From assembly GCA_944381475.1 (NCBI GenBank), contig CALWLH010000104.1:1-48505 (forward strand): 48,505 bases of DNA. The letters run 5' to 3'. How positions within the stretch are numbered: position 1 is the first letter of the stretch; the number at the start of each line of letters is the position of its first letter. Of this stretch, positions 17,340 through 26,483 are shown piece after piece. The DNA is from an uncultured Lachnospiraceae bacterium (GTDB lineage: Bacteria > Bacillota > Clostridia > Lachnospirales > Lachnospiraceae). A model generated the notes under the pieces. It ran no database searches. It was not told the DNA's origin and saw nothing but the letters and a program-made list of their open reading frames with translations. The translations under genes and the position numbers were made by a program.

Positions 17340-18929
17340 TTAATTTAAGAAGGTTACTGCCTTGCAGGGCTGACGATAATACATGTCAGAGATAATGATA
17401 CCAAGGGTTTCGCTGGCAGCGTGGATAATCTTGCCGTCGCCAATGTACATTGCCACATGTCCGATCACGCCTGTCTGCAGGTTCGTGTAGAATACCAGAT
17501 CTCCCACCTTCACATCGGAAAGTGAAATTTCTCTTCCCGCCGCAGCCTGAGAGCGGGACGTACGAGTAATACTCATGCCAAAATGCGCATATATTCCAGA
17601 TGTAAAGCCTGAGCAGTCCGTTCCGTTAACCAGATCTGTTCCGCCGTACACATAAGGGTTTCCAAGGAACTGCATAGCATAATTCACCAGCGCCGAACGA
17701 AGATCTGCATTTGTATCTGTCTCTGCAGCAGGCTGCTGTGCAACTGCCTCTACAGTGAAGGATGTCTCAAAGCCATTGTATACCACAACAAAGGTATTGG
17801 TACCCTCGGAAAGAGCCATGCCAACCTGCGCACATCCCCATCCGTCAACCGGATGTGTGGTTCCATCGCTGAACACGCCCATCACTGTCAGCTCCGCAGC
17901 GCTTACTGTGTTTCCAACATACTTGACGCCGCCGTTATATCCTGCCTGCACACCTACCGCTACAACCGGCGCCGGTGTGGGTTCAGGCTGAGGCGTTGTT
18001 TCCGGCACTGTCTCCACCGGAGTAGTTACCGGCTCCGTCTCAGGCTGGGGCGTGGTCTGCGGTACAGTCTCTGCCGGGGTGTTCACCGGCTCCGTCTCAG
18101 GCTGCGGCGCGGTCTCAGGCGCTGTTTCAACCGGAGTGGTCACCGTTTCCGCAGCCTGCTGTGTTTCCTGGGCAAGCTGATCTTCATAGGCCTGCTCCGC
18201 CATAATACGTTCCTCATCCAGAGAAATGGCCTGGGCAGACGTCTTAATTACATCAATATAGTCCTTATGTACATAACCTGTACAGGTTGCGTCAAGCTGA
18301 ACCTGATAAAAGTCTCCCTCCTCACCGATGATAACCACCTGTGCTCCGGTACCAATCAGGGTGATGGGATCCGTCTCAACAGAGGGGCCGCTTCTTACAT
18401 ACAATCCCGTTGTGTTGCTGGATACCGTGCCGATGATCCTAAATGCCTCTGCAATATAGGGGTCATCCTCCGTACCGGCAATAAACAAATCCGCCTTTAC
18501 ATATCCCTCCACACTGCCGGAGGAGATGCGGTACCATGTGCCGTCCTCGCCCTGAACAGTTCCAAGAATGGTTCCCACTGCGCCGTCGTACATCTTTCCA
18601 ATGATGGTGGCATCGTCTGTGGTAGCCGGTATGCTGCGAACCCGTACATAGTTCCCGGAATTTGCAACCGCATACTGCGCGGCAGCTTCTGTCTCTTGAA
18701 CCGTCTCTACAGAAGAAGTCTCTGCCTCCTTCTGCACATTCCCAAACAGCAGCTCAAGAACCGCGTCATGGGTGTCAGAATTCATATTATACTGATCCAG
18801 AGCAAAGCTCGCACCTGCAATGGATGTTTCGGCGCTGACAATTCCCGCTGCCCCGGACGTCTGGAACAATCCTGCGCTCATGGCCATAACCGCTAAGCCA
18901 AAAGCTGTGATGCTCAAACCCTTTTTCAT
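17340..18929 (-). CDS. Secreted NlpC/P60 cell-wall hydrolase with SH3b domains
   Basis: 529 residues. A signal peptide (MKKGLSITAFGLAVMAMSAG) is followed by two bacterial SH3 domains (about 92-150 and 172-227, each with YVRVRS- or LYVRSG-type starts). Next come a Thr/Pro/Glu linker of three near-identical 20-residue repeats, a bacterial Ig-like segment (about 330-400), and a C-terminal NlpC/P60 peptidase. The peptidase shows the catalytic Cys in GTDCSGFTSG and His in GHVAMYIGDGKIIHAA. It should cut peptidoglycan stem peptides outside the cell. The promoter at 19031-19059 and a WalR-like box at 18999-19015 fit control by the WalRK wall-stress system. Confidence 0.93.
   Translation of the reverse strand: MKKGLSITAFGLAVMAMSAGLFQTSGAAGIVSAETSIAGASFALDQYNMNSDTHDAVLELLFGNVQKEAETSSVETVQETEAAAQYAVANSGNYVRVRSIPATTDDATIIGKMYDGAVGTILGTVQGEDGTWYRISSGSVEGYVKADLFIAGTEDDPYIAEAFRIIGTVSSNTTGLYVRSGPSVETDPITLIGTGAQVVIIGEEGDFYQVQLDATCTGYVHKDYIDVIKTSAQAISLDEERIMAEQAYEDQLAQETQQAAETVTTPVETAPETAPQPETEPVNTPAETVPQTTPQPETEPVTTPVETVPETTPQPEPTPAPVVAVGVQAGYNGGVKYVGNTVSAAELTVMGVFSDGTTHPVDGWGCAQVGMALSEGTNTFVVVYNGFETSFTVEAVAQQPAAETDTNADLRSALVNYAMQFLGNPYVYGGTDLVNGTDCSGFTSGIYAHFGMSITRTSRSQAAAGREISLSDVKVGDLVFYTNLQTGVIGHVAMYIGDGKIIHAASETLGIIISDMYYRQPCKAVTFLN
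17980..18150 (-). repeat. Tandem 60-base repeats coding the Thr-Pro-Glu linker
   Basis: Three imperfect copies of a unit encoding TPVETVPETTPQPETEPV-like residues inside the NlpC/P60 gene. The number of copies may vary by slippage. Confidence 0.75.
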
Positions 18930-18998
18930 TACGTAAACCCTGCCTTCTCTAAAAACGCATTTCCAAAAATAAAACTTTTAAATTAATTCTCTTAATTT

Positions 18999-19015
18999 AT
19001 TACAAAAATGTTACA
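18999..19015 (-). promoter_or_regulatory. WalR (YycF)-type direct repeat
   Basis: On the minus strand TGTAAC-ATTTT-TGTAAT, which fits the WalR consensus TGTWAH-N5-TGTWAH. It lies just downstream of the promoter at 19031-19059, a position that would suit repression. Confidence 0.55.
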
Positions 19016-19030
19016 CTTTGTTACGGACAT

Positions 19031-19059
19031 ATTGTAGCAGAGCTTATTTTCTTTGTCAA
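19031..19059 (-). promoter_or_regulatory. Promoter of the NlpC/P60 gene
   Basis: Minus strand TTGACA, 17 bases, TACAAT, preceded by no other gene on that strand for 70 bases. It gives a leader of about 95 bases. Confidence 0.75.
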
Positions 19060-19135
19060 GGAAATATCCGCGGAAAATTGTGAAATTTGCCAGTTTTTTT
19101 TCTTCTTCGACATTTCATCCATCCTGCATCAAGCC

Positions 19136-20044
19136 CTATGAAGCGACAATGTACTGTTCCACACTGTGCACCGCATTGGCGCCGTCCGCAGCGGCAGTAA
19201 CCACCTGGCGCAGCGCTTTTGTACGCACATCCCCCGCCGCAAAAAGCCCGGGCGTACTTGCCGCGCAGCTTTCATCCGCAGCTACATAGCCCCCCGCATC
19301 CAGCTCACAAAGCCCCTGATAAAGCCCGCTTTCCGGTACAATCCCTACGGCGATGAAAATTCCGGACACCGGCAACGCAACCTCCAGGCCAGATTGATGG
19401 CGCACCATAATTTCTTCCACCTTACCCTCGCCATGGATTTCTGTCACATTGCTGTCCCACACGAGCTCCACATTGTCCAGGGCAAAAAGCTGCTTTTGAA
19501 GCGCCCCGGCGGCACGCAGGCTGTCCCTTCTGTGAATAAGGTACACCTTTCTGCACATTCTGGCAAGAAAGATGGCGTCCTCCACGGCCACATCGCCGCC
19601 CCCCACCACGGCCACCTCTTTTCCTCTGTAAAAGGCTCCGTCACAGGTAGCGCAGTAGGAAACGCCCTTTCCCGTCAGCTCCTGCTCTCCTCTGACGCCC
19701 AGCAGTCTGTGGTGCGCTCCCGTTGCCAGAATGATTGTTTTTGTCTCGTAGGTTTCCTTTTCACAGCATACCAGAAAGCCCTTCTCCGTCTTAGTAATTG
19801 TGTCCGCCCTGGTCTCAACAAAGGAGACCCCCAGCTTTTCCGCATGTTCCCTGAAGCTCTGTCCCAAGTCAAAACCGTTCAAATGGTACAGCCCCGGGTA
19901 GTTATCCACCTCATAGGTATTGATGATCTGCCCGCCGCTGACAGGCTCCCTTTCGATAACTATAAACGAGAGATCCGCTCTGGCTGCATAAATGGCTGCT
20001 GACAGCCCCGCAGGGCCGGATCCTATGATGATCGTATCGTACAT
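19136..20044 (-). CDS. trxB: Thioredoxin-disulfide reductase
   Basis: 302 residues from the ATG at 20044, preceded by GGAAGGGAG; the longer frame to 20095 has no support. FAD motif IIGSGPAGLSAAIYAA, redox-active CATC in VSYCATCDGAFYRG, NADPH motif VVGGGDVAVEDAIFLA, and the C-terminal FAD segment GLFAAGDVRTKALRQVVTA. It passes electrons from NADPH to thioredoxin. No thioredoxin gene is adjacent, so the partner is elsewhere. Confidence 0.93.
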   Translation of the reverse strand: MYDTIIIGSGPAGLSAAIYAARADLSFIVIEREPVSGGQIINTYEVDNYPGLYHLNGFDLGQSFREHAEKLGVSFVETRADTITKTEKGFLVCCEKETYETKTIILATGAHHRLLGVRGEQELTGKGVSYCATCDGAFYRGKEVAVVGGGDVAVEDAIFLARMCRKVYLIHRRDSLRAAGALQKQLFALDNVELVWDSNVTEIHGEGKVEEIMVRHQSGLEVALPVSGIFIAVGIVPESGLYQGLCELDAGGYVAADESCAASTPGLFAAGDVRTKALRQVVTAAADGANAVHSVEQYIVAS

Positions 20045-20139
20045 GCAAACTCCCTTCCAAGGCAAGGTGTCCCAAAGTCTGTCTTTTTCATGCAAGCATG
20101 AAACGCCAGACCTTTTGACACCTGTATAAAAATGCCTTA

Positions 20140-20167
20140 TTGACTATTTATTTTTTTCTATTATACT
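20140..20167 (+). promoter_or_regulatory. Promoter of the SDR gene
   Basis: TTGACT, 16 bases, TATACT, 36 bases before the ATG. Confidence 0.6.
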
Positions 20168-20202
20168 GAATTTATTCACTCAATCATCGGAGGCAGACAG
20201 TT

Positions 20203-20952
20203 ATGAGCACAACCATCTGGATTACCGGCGCCAGCAGAGGCATCGGCCGGGCCATTGCCCTAAAGATCGCGGAGCAATTTTATATAGAAGAAACACCCCT
20301 CAACCTGGCGGTCAACAGCCGGCACGATGACCCGGACCTGCGCAGCATTGAAACGTTGCTGACAGAAAAACATGCCCATGTTTTAAAGCTTGTGGGGGAT
20401 GTGGCGTCCCAGGAGGACAGAACCCATATGCTGAACTGCATCCACCAGCGCTTTGGCCATATAGATGTGCTGATCAATAACGCCGGCATCGCCCATATAG
20501 GGCTTTTACAGGATATGACCGCCGCTCAGATCGGCGATATTCTTTCCGCAAACCTGACATCGGCAATAGCTCTCTGCGCCCTTGTGATACCGGATCTCCT
20601 GAAAAGCAAAAAAAGCCCCCGAATCATCAACATTTCCTCCGTCTGGGGAAATATCGGCGCCTCCTGCGAGGCGGTTTATTCCGCCAGCAAGGGGGGGCTC
20701 AATTCCTTTACCAGGGCCCTGGCAAAGGAGCTTGCTCCAAGTCATATTCCGGTAAACGCCATCTCCTGCGGCCTCATCGACACGGGAATGAACGCCTGCC
20801 TCTCCGAGGCGGAAATGGCAGCGCTGTATGAGGAAATTCCTGCAGGCCGGGCCGGAACCCCAAAAGAGGTGGCGGAGCTTGCGTACATGCTCCTTCGCGC
20901 CACCGACTATCTGACAGGGCAGGTCATCACCCTTGACGGGGGATGGACCTGA
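20203..20952 (+). CDS. Short-chain dehydrogenase/reductase, FabG-like
   Basis: 249 residues. The Rossmann motif TGASRGIGRAIA, NNAG in VLINNAGIAHIG, the catalytic Ser in INISSVWG and Tyr/Lys in YSASKGG are all present, and it ends LTGQVITLDGGWT as FabG-type enzymes do. No fatty-acid genes are nearby, so the substrate is unknown; the closest match by feel is a 3-oxoacyl-ACP reductase-like SDR. The start follows CGGAGGCAGACAG. It converges with the glycosyltransferase gene, four bases from its stop, and no terminator is seen between them. Confidence 0.85.
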   Translation: MSTTIWITGASRGIGRAIALKIAEQFYIEETPLNLAVNSRHDDPDLRSIETLLTEKHAHVLKLVGDVASQEDRTHMLNCIHQRFGHIDVLINNAGIAHIGLLQDMTAAQIGDILSANLTSAIALCALVIPDLLKSKKSPRIINISSVWGNIGASCEAVYSASKGGLNSFTRALAKELAPSHIPVNAISCGLIDTGMNACLSEAEMAALYEEIPAGRAGTPKEVAELAYMLLRATDYLTGQVITLDGGWT

Positions 20953-20956
20953 TACA

Positions 20957-21790
20957 CTACCTCGCGGCAGATATGCGGATATAGGCAGCAATGATCCAGT
21001 TTCTAAGCCATCTCCAGGAGATGCTGAACATCTGCTCTGCGGGACTCATGCGCAGATGTCCCCAGCGCAGATGCTTGTACATGAGACGGATATGCTCCTT
21101 CGTATAATCCGCGCCCCCCTTTCCTACCAGCTTCCCGGTGTTGGAGTCCCTGCGCACCCTGAAGGCATTCATGCTCTCCGGCTCCACTGCCACTCTTCCC
21201 ATAGAGGACAGTCCCAGCCAAAGGTCAAAATCCAAAATATAGGGAATATCCTCGTCAAACCCGCCGGTAGCCTCAAAATCCTGCTTCCTAAAAAGAGCGC
21301 ATACTGGATTTCCGAAAAAATTATTCAGCAGAATCGATGATTTTGCCAGCTTCTTTCCATTAAAGACGCCCCGGACAGGCCAGTGGGCATAACGCCCCCG
21401 GATCTGTCCCTCATCGTTGATGAGATCCGTCCCTGTCACCACCAGCTTGATATCCGGGTGACGCATCAGATAGGGCACGCTTTTTTCAATACAATCCGGA
21501 TATAAAATATCATCCGCAGGCACCAGCTTCACATACGCGCCTCTGCAGCGGCATACGCAGCGGTTCCAGTTGCCCGCCATTCCCATATTCTGATCATTGA
21601 CATAGAAACGAAATCTTGGGTCCTTGATGGTTTTCAGCTTATCCACTGTTCCATCCGTAGAGGCGTCATCCACAACCAGTACCTCCAGGTTTTTCCAGGT
21701 TTGGTTCAGAGCACGCTCCACCGTCTCCAAAATATAACGTTCACTGTTGTATGCGGGAATACAAATACTAACCAACGGCTGATCCTTCAT
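20957..21790 (-). CDS. Family 2 glycosyltransferase
   Basis: 277 residues from ATG 21790. The GT-A fold start is PLVSICIPAYNSERYILETV, with the nucleotide-sugar motif VVDDASTDGTVDKL and the metal site VPADDILYPDCIEKS. There is no membrane anchor. It is the last gene of an operon with a dolichol-phosphate-type glycosyltransferase and LicD, so it probably adds a sugar to a surface polysaccharide or teichoic acid. Sugar and acceptor cannot be told. Confidence 0.9.
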   Translation of the reverse strand: MKDQPLVSICIPAYNSERYILETVERALNQTWKNLEVLVVDDASTDGTVDKLKTIKDPRFRFYVNDQNMGMAGNWNRCVCRCRGAYVKLVPADDILYPDCIEKSVPYLMRHPDIKLVVTGTDLINDEGQIRGRYAHWPVRGVFNGKKLAKSSILLNNFFGNPVCALFRKQDFEATGGFDEDIPYILDFDLWLGLSSMGRVAVEPESMNAFRVRRDSNTGKLVGKGGADYTKEHIRLMYKHLRWGHLRMSPAEQMFSISWRWLRNWIIAAYIRISAAR

Positions 21791-21854
21791 ACTTTTCACC
21801 TGTCCTCTCTGCAAAAATATTCCGGTCCGCTTCTATGCTTTCTCTTGTTATTTT

Positions 21855-23000
21855 CTACCGGTGCTTAATCTTTAAAATCCCTATAAAGAAGCTGGAAAAT
21901 GTGATCTGGATTCCCACCACCATGCAGGTGACTGCGGGAATGGTCAGGCGCATGATCTTTTGGGGATTCAGGGCTCCGAATTCACTCTTATTCCAGCTCA
22001 CCAGTGCCACGATGGTCAGCACCAGTCCTGCCAGGAACAGCAGAACCCCCAGAAAAATTCCTCTGTCAACCGTCATAAAACTCTTTTTCTTTTCAGGCAT
22101 GGGAATAAATCCTGTCACCTGGGCATAGGTCTTGGTAAATGCATTAAAAAAGATGGTATTGACCCCGATCATCAGCATCGCTGACGCGTAGAGCATGGTG
22201 TTGATGTCGAAGCCCACATTTCCGATATGAAGCGTTCCCGCCGTCATCACCAGCATCAGAAGGGCTCCCAGAGCAACGAAAAATATACCCGGATACAGAA
22301 ACAGCCAGCTGGGGCTGTGCATCAGCAGAAACTTTAAGTGACGCCACCCGTCATGGAAGCTCCTCAGATGGGGCGCCCGGCTTCTGCCGTCGGGAGAAAG
22401 GGTGGTGGGCACCTCTGTAATCTTCAGCTTGTAAAGGGTCGCCTTCACCACCATCTCGCTGGCATATTCCATGCCGGTGGTCTGGAGGCCGATTTTTAAT
22501 ATGGATTCCCTCTTGTAGCCCCGGAGGCCGCAGTGAAAATCTCCAATATCGCTTTTATAGAACAAACGCCCGATAAAGCTCAGCACCGGATTTCCGATAT
22601 AGCGGTGCAGGGGCGGCATGGCCCCCTTGGCGATTCCGCCCTTAAATCGGTTTCCCATAACCAGGTCATACCCCTCCCGCAGCTTTTCCAGAAAGGGCAT
22701 CAGATGCAAAAAATCATAGCTGTCGTCCGCATCTCCCATGATTACGTACTCTCCAAGGGCCGCATTGCAGCCGCCAATCAGGGCTGCGCCGTACCCCCGC
22801 TCCGCAATAGGTACCACCCGGGCGCCGCAGCGCTCTGCTATTTCCCGGGAGCCATCCGTGCTTCCATTGTCCGCGATCAGAATCTCTCCGTTTACATGCT
22901 CGGTTTCCAAAAAGGTCTTTGCCTTTTTTATACAGGTTTCCAGTGTCTCCGCCTCGTTCAGGCAGGGCATCAGGATGGTTAATTCATAAGGCTGTGCCAT
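21855..23000 (-). CDS. Polyprenyl-phosphate-type glycosyltransferase with membrane tail
   Basis: 381 residues. An N-terminal GT2 domain (ELTILMPCLNEAETLETC, IADNGSTDGSREIAE, VIMGDADDSYDF) precedes a C-terminal region with four hydrophobic segments from about residue 235. This is the layout of DPM1/Ykc-like enzymes that load a sugar on undecaprenyl phosphate. A conserved DFHCGLRGYKR stretch lies near 153. It starts with AGGAG spaced seven bases from the ATG, and its ATG lies nine bases after the LicD stop. Confidence 0.9.
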   Translation of the reverse strand: MAQPYELTILMPCLNEAETLETCIKKAKTFLETEHVNGEILIADNGSTDGSREIAERCGARVVPIAERGYGAALIGGCNAALGEYVIMGDADDSYDFLHLMPFLEKLREGYDLVMGNRFKGGIAKGAMPPLHRYIGNPVLSFIGRLFYKSDIGDFHCGLRGYKRESILKIGLQTTGMEYASEMVVKATLYKLKITEVPTTLSPDGRSRAPHLRSFHDGWRHLKFLLMHSPSWLFLYPGIFFVALGALLMLVMTAGTLHIGNVGFDINTMLYASAMLMIGVNTIFFNAFTKTYAQVTGFIPMPEKKKSFMTVDRGIFLGVLLFLAGLVLTIVALVSWNKSEFGALNPQKIMRLTIPAVTCMVVGIQITFSSFFIGILKIKHR

Positions 23001-23009
23001 AATAAACTC

Positions 23010-23879
23010 CTACTTTTCATTCTTTTTCATGGGATAGGGGCCAAAATCCAGCTCATAGGGATAATGGGTCTTTCTCTTCTCCACCGGAGGAGGCGTCATA
23101 TAGTCGCCGTACATCTTTGTCAGCAGCATCTCCAGATGATTGGGAAAGGGTAAAAGCCCATCCTCAAAGGGAAGATAGCGCAGAGGATAGATGTCTGTCT
23201 TGCGAAAGGTATTTGTATAAGGCAGGGGATCACAGAAATATGCGATTCGCTTTGTCTTTTTATTTTCGTAGCGGCGGTTTGCCCTCTCCCTCTTCTTATA
23301 AAGCCACTCCTTTGAGATACCCAGAGCCTTCATAGCATGATGAGCCGCAACGCAGGCCGCCGTCACCAGCTTTGCGGGAAGGCCATGGATATACAGATAG
23401 GGCCTTGGGATGCTTCGGAGGATCAGAAGCTTTCCCCAGAACCAGGCGCTCCACATCTGCAGCTGATAGGCAAGCCAGCCGTCCGCAGCATTATCCAGCG
23501 CATACAGATCAAGAAAGATCCCCCAGTTGCAATCCACATCCTTCATGGAATATTCCCGAAACTTCGTCCCTTTAAGCACCAGTCTGGTGGTAGCCAGGGG
23601 AAAATTGATATCCCGTTCCGTATTCAGCACCTCGTACTTATCCCCCATCTGCTCCGTCACAAGCTTCATGAAGGTCTCATAATCCTTCCTGGGCATGGAG
23701 ATGTCGATATCATCATCCCAGGGAATATACCCTTTGTGGCGCAGGGCGCCGATTCCCGTGCCCGCGTAGCCAAAATATGTGAGGTGATTCTCATCACAGA
23801 TCTTCCTGAAATCGGATAATATCATCATCTCCAGCTTTTGCAAATGCGCCAGCACCTCTGGCTCATAAAACTTCGGCAT
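23010..23879 (-). CDS. LicD-family phosphotransferase
   Basis: 289 residues. The LicD signature is clear: YFGYAGTGIGALRHKGYIPW then DDDIDISMPRKDYE, a nucleotidyltransferase-like Asp motif, and the terminal HYPYELDFGPYPMKK. LicD proteins transfer phosphocholine or related groups from CDP carriers to surface glycans. No choline uptake or activation genes (licABC) are visible, so another substituent is possible. It is the first gene of a three-gene glycan operon. Confidence 0.9.
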   Translation of the reverse strand: MPKFYEPEVLAHLQKLEMMILSDFRKICDENHLTYFGYAGTGIGALRHKGYIPWDDDIDISMPRKDYETFMKLVTEQMGDKYEVLNTERDINFPLATTRLVLKGTKFREYSMKDVDCNWGIFLDLYALDNAADGWLAYQLQMWSAWFWGKLLILRSIPRPYLYIHGLPAKLVTAACVAAHHAMKALGISKEWLYKKRERANRRYENKKTKRIAYFCDPLPYTNTFRKTDIYPLRYLPFEDGLLPFPNHLEMLLTKMYGDYMTPPPVEKRKTHYPYELDFGPYPMKKNEK

Positions 23880-24005
23880 TTCCTTCTCCGCAGGCTCCCC
23901 TGCCCCTCCTTACAGCTTTTCTTATATTGTCCCTGTTTTCAAAAAATGCTGGAAACAAAAGTCCCTGCCCATGATACCGCAGGTTTTTTCAGCACTGCCC
24001 GGATA

Positions 24006-24953
24006 TCATTCCTCCGTCATATCCTTCTCATGCTTCCAGTCATGCTCCAGCTTTTTTAACTCTTCAGACAGACTGACGCGGCTTTCGTCCCGGCGAAGGC
24101 CGGGAAAGGCTCTAAGGATACGGGAGCTGCCGATGCTCTGGCGCAGCCGCAGTCCCTTTTGCTCCAGCTCCTCCATGCGGTGCTGCAGCTCTTCTTTTCG
24201 TTCGTTAAATTCCGCCATGCTTTTCTCTGCAAACTCCGCCCTTCGCTCCTCCAGCTCTGTCACGCTCCTTGTAATCCGCTCCCTGCTCTTTTCAATAAAA
24301 CGCCCGCTGCGCTCTTCAATAGTCTCCCGATCCACCCCAAGCAACTCTGTTGTGTCAAGCACCGCGCCTCCAACCAGCTGGCTCATCTCATCTCCCAGCT
24401 GATGAAGTCCCTTTGCGATCCGTTCCATCTCTCCCAGGCTCTTAGAAATGCCAATGACGGTTTTCAGGGAGACCACTAAATCCACCGCATAGACCAGATA
24501 GAGGAGCACCAGGAGCACAATGCCGATGCTCCTGGGCACGGAAGTCACCAGCCCGAAAATGAGAGGATGGATGACCCGCACAACCAGCACCACGCCGATT
24601 CCCCACATGACGCTGTAGCCCAGGCAGATATAGCCGTGAAAATTGAAGGGCTGCTTTGAATAGTCCCACCAACGCATATGGAATATCTTGTCCAGAATCC
24701 AGCCTCCAAAGCATTCCACAGCGGTACAAAGAAGCATTCCTCCGAAAAACAGCGCAAAAAGCTGATCGGCTACCGGTTCCAGAAGCAACAGCACCCCGAT
24801 CATGCCAAAGCCATAGATGGGACAAACCGGGCCATTCAGAAAGCCCCTGTTTACAAGGCGTCCTGTACTCAATGTCACAAACGCGACCTCAACCGTCCAG
24901 CCTATAAAGGAATACAATAAAAACAACCACAATATCTGATAAAAGCTGTACAT
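24006..24953 (-). CDS. CmpB-type putative permease with coiled-coil tail
   Basis: 315 residues. The N-terminal 160 residues hold about five membrane segments and the ABC_trans_CmpB hallmarks: LLYSFIGWTVEVAFV, NRGFLNGPVCPIYGFG and LDKIFHMRWWDYSKQPFNFH. The last 130 residues are charged and predicted coiled coil (many Glu/Arg heptads such as SRERITRSVTELEERRAEFA). The family is often called an ABC permease, but no ATPase is near and transport is not shown. The start follows GGAAGGAAC. Confidence 0.8.
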   Translation of the reverse strand: MYSFYQILWLFLLYSFIGWTVEVAFVTLSTGRLVNRGFLNGPVCPIYGFGMIGVLLLLEPVADQLFALFFGGMLLCTAVECFGGWILDKIFHMRWWDYSKQPFNFHGYICLGYSVMWGIGVVLVVRVIHPLIFGLVTSVPRSIGIVLLVLLYLVYAVDLVVSLKTVIGISKSLGEMERIAKGLHQLGDEMSQLVGGAVLDTTELLGVDRETIEERSGRFIEKSRERITRSVTELEERRAEFAEKSMAEFNERKEELQHRMEELEQKGLRLRQSIGSSRILRAFPGLRRDESRVSLSEELKKLEHDWKHEKDMTEE

Positions 24954-25012
24954 GTTCCTTCCTGCCTAAAACCCGGGCACAAAATACCGCCCTCTAATTA
25001 TTCCCCTATCTT

Positions 25013-25041
25013 ACCATAAGAGCCTTTTAAAAGCAAGTCAA
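25013..25041 (-). promoter_or_regulatory. Promoter of the CmpB-type gene
   Basis: Minus strand TTGACT, 17 bases, TATGGT, about 60 bases before the ATG. Confidence 0.5.
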
Positions 25042-25074
25042 AGGGCAGAATTCCCCACTCGCCGATGTAAAAGC

Positions 25075-25104
25075 AAAACGCAGGCGCTGCATAGCCTGCG
25101 TTTT
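25075..25104. terminator. Terminator after the SGNH gene
   Basis: AAAACGCAGGC, 8-base loop, GCCTGCGTTTT; an 11-base perfect stem with T-rich sequence on both sides. Confidence 0.8.
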
Positions 25105-25136
25105 ATTTTTAACTGTATATTTTTGAAGCATTGCTT

Positions 25137-26483
25137 CTACTGGGAAACCAGAAGTCCCAGCACTGTGAACTCATCGCCTGTGGAATCCGCAGCCTTTTTG
25201 ATTACGATGGTATGCTCCGCCGCCTCATCCGAGGTATATACCTCAGCAGATTCGGCGTAATTTCCCCAGCCTCCGGAAAAATCTCCATCCAGCCTGGTAG
25301 CCAGCTCTCCGTCCACATACACCTCAAACTGACCGCTGTCTCCATTTGTTGTTCGGTAATACATGACGCCCAGGTTTCTGCATGTGATGGTAAAGGTCAG
25401 GTTGCCCTCGCCTTCCGTGCAGGTCCAGTCGTTGGGAAATACGTAGAACTTGCTGCTCTCCTCAAAATCTCCCAGATCCTCCGGCGTGATGCTGGAGCTG
25501 TCAAGGATCTGCGCGTTCATGTACTTATCCCTTGTGACAGGGTCTGCCTCAAAGGCCTGGGGCTCCTGGTATGTATCCCGGTAAGCGTTTACATTATTCA
25601 GATATTTCCAGAGGATCTCTCCCGCAATGGCGTGTCCCAATGCTGAAGGATGGGTGACGTCGCCGGAAAGCTGCTTATCCGTGTATACTCCCGTCTCCAT
25701 CATATGGTTGATCACATTGATATAGCTGACCATGGGAGTCATATAATTGTAGCCGATCAGCGCATCTGCCTCCTGGGCGGTGGACCCGTTGGTCTGCCCC
25801 ATGAATAAAAGCAATACCGCCGGACTGCTCTCCGCCTCATAGATTCTGCGGACCAGATTGTCATAGCTTGTCTGGGTAAAGTTTGACCCATCGTCGTTGA
25901 CAGAGAACTCCACAAGCACCAGATCAGGATTATAATCCAGCACATCCGCCTGAACACGGTGTACGCCCAGATAGGAATTGGTTGCCCCGATACCCGCATT
26001 GATAAACTCGATCTCCGCATCGGGGAATGTATCCGTCCACCACTGGTGGAAAATGTCCGCGTAGCAGGTTTTAAAGCCCACCTCCGCATCGCTCTCGCCG
26101 CTGGAGATGGTCCCCTGGGTGATGGAGCCTCCGATGCAGGCGATGGTAACCTTCTCGCCGGCCGCGGCCTTTCTCATAACCGCCGCAAGAGCCGCATCAT
26201 CCGTCACCTTCGTCCAGTAATCCGCCAGCGCCATCTCCTCATCGGAGACATAATCGGTCAGGGGCGCCGCGCCTTCTGTCCACTTTTTCTCATCCCGGTT
26301 TACCTCTGTCTCCTCCGGCTTTGTCTCTTCCGCGGTGGTTTCCTGGGCGGAGGTCTGTATGTCCTCCGCTGCAGAGGCCGGAGCCGTGGTTGCGTCTGTC
26401 TGGCTGGTGCTGTTTGAAGCGCATCCAGCCAGCATTACAGCTGTCAGTCCGGCGCATGCCAGCCTGTTCCATACCCTTCTCAT
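25137..26483 (-). CDS. SGNH/GDSL hydrolase lipoprotein
   Basis: 448 residues. A lipobox (VMLAGCASN) near residue 21 is followed by an Ala/Thr/Glu linker. Residues about 105-300 are an SGNH hydrolase: catalytic Ser in CIGGSITQGT, Gly/Asn block INAGIGATNS, FSVNDDGSN, and His in DVTHPSALGHAIAGE. The C-terminal 130 residues look like a beta-sandwich (YVDGELATRLDGDFSG). It is likely a surface esterase acting on acylated glycans. It follows the DUF1858 gene directly, sharing one base at the joint, so translation is coupled. Confidence 0.88.
   Translation of the reverse strand: MRRVWNRLACAGLTAVMLAGCASNSTSQTDATTAPASAAEDIQTSAQETTAEETKPEETEVNRDEKKWTEGAAPLTDYVSDEEMALADYWTKVTDDAALAAVMRKAAAGEKVTIACIGGSITQGTISSGESDAEVGFKTCYADIFHQWWTDTFPDAEIEFINAGIGATNSYLGVHRVQADVLDYNPDLVLVEFSVNDDGSNFTQTSYDNLVRRIYEAESSPAVLLLFMGQTNGSTAQEADALIGYNYMTPMVSYINVINHMMETGVYTDKQLSGDVTHPSALGHAIAGEILWKYLNNVNAYRDTYQEPQAFEADPVTRDKYMNAQILDSSSITPEDLGDFEESSKFYVFPNDWTCTEGEGNLTFTITCRNLGVMYYRTTNGDSGQFEVYVDGELATRLDGDFSGGWGNYAESAEVYTSDEAAEHTIVIKKAADSTGDEFTVLGLLVSQ

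Noticed and set aside
17853..18896. 347-residue open frame antisense to the NlpC/P60 gene, rich in Arg/Leu repeats
   Set aside because: The repeats mirror the Thr-Pro-Glu linker of the real gene on the other strand.
24006..24953. ABC transporter role of the CmpB-type protein
   Set aside because: The family name suggests it, but there is no ATPase neighbour and the tail is coiled coil.
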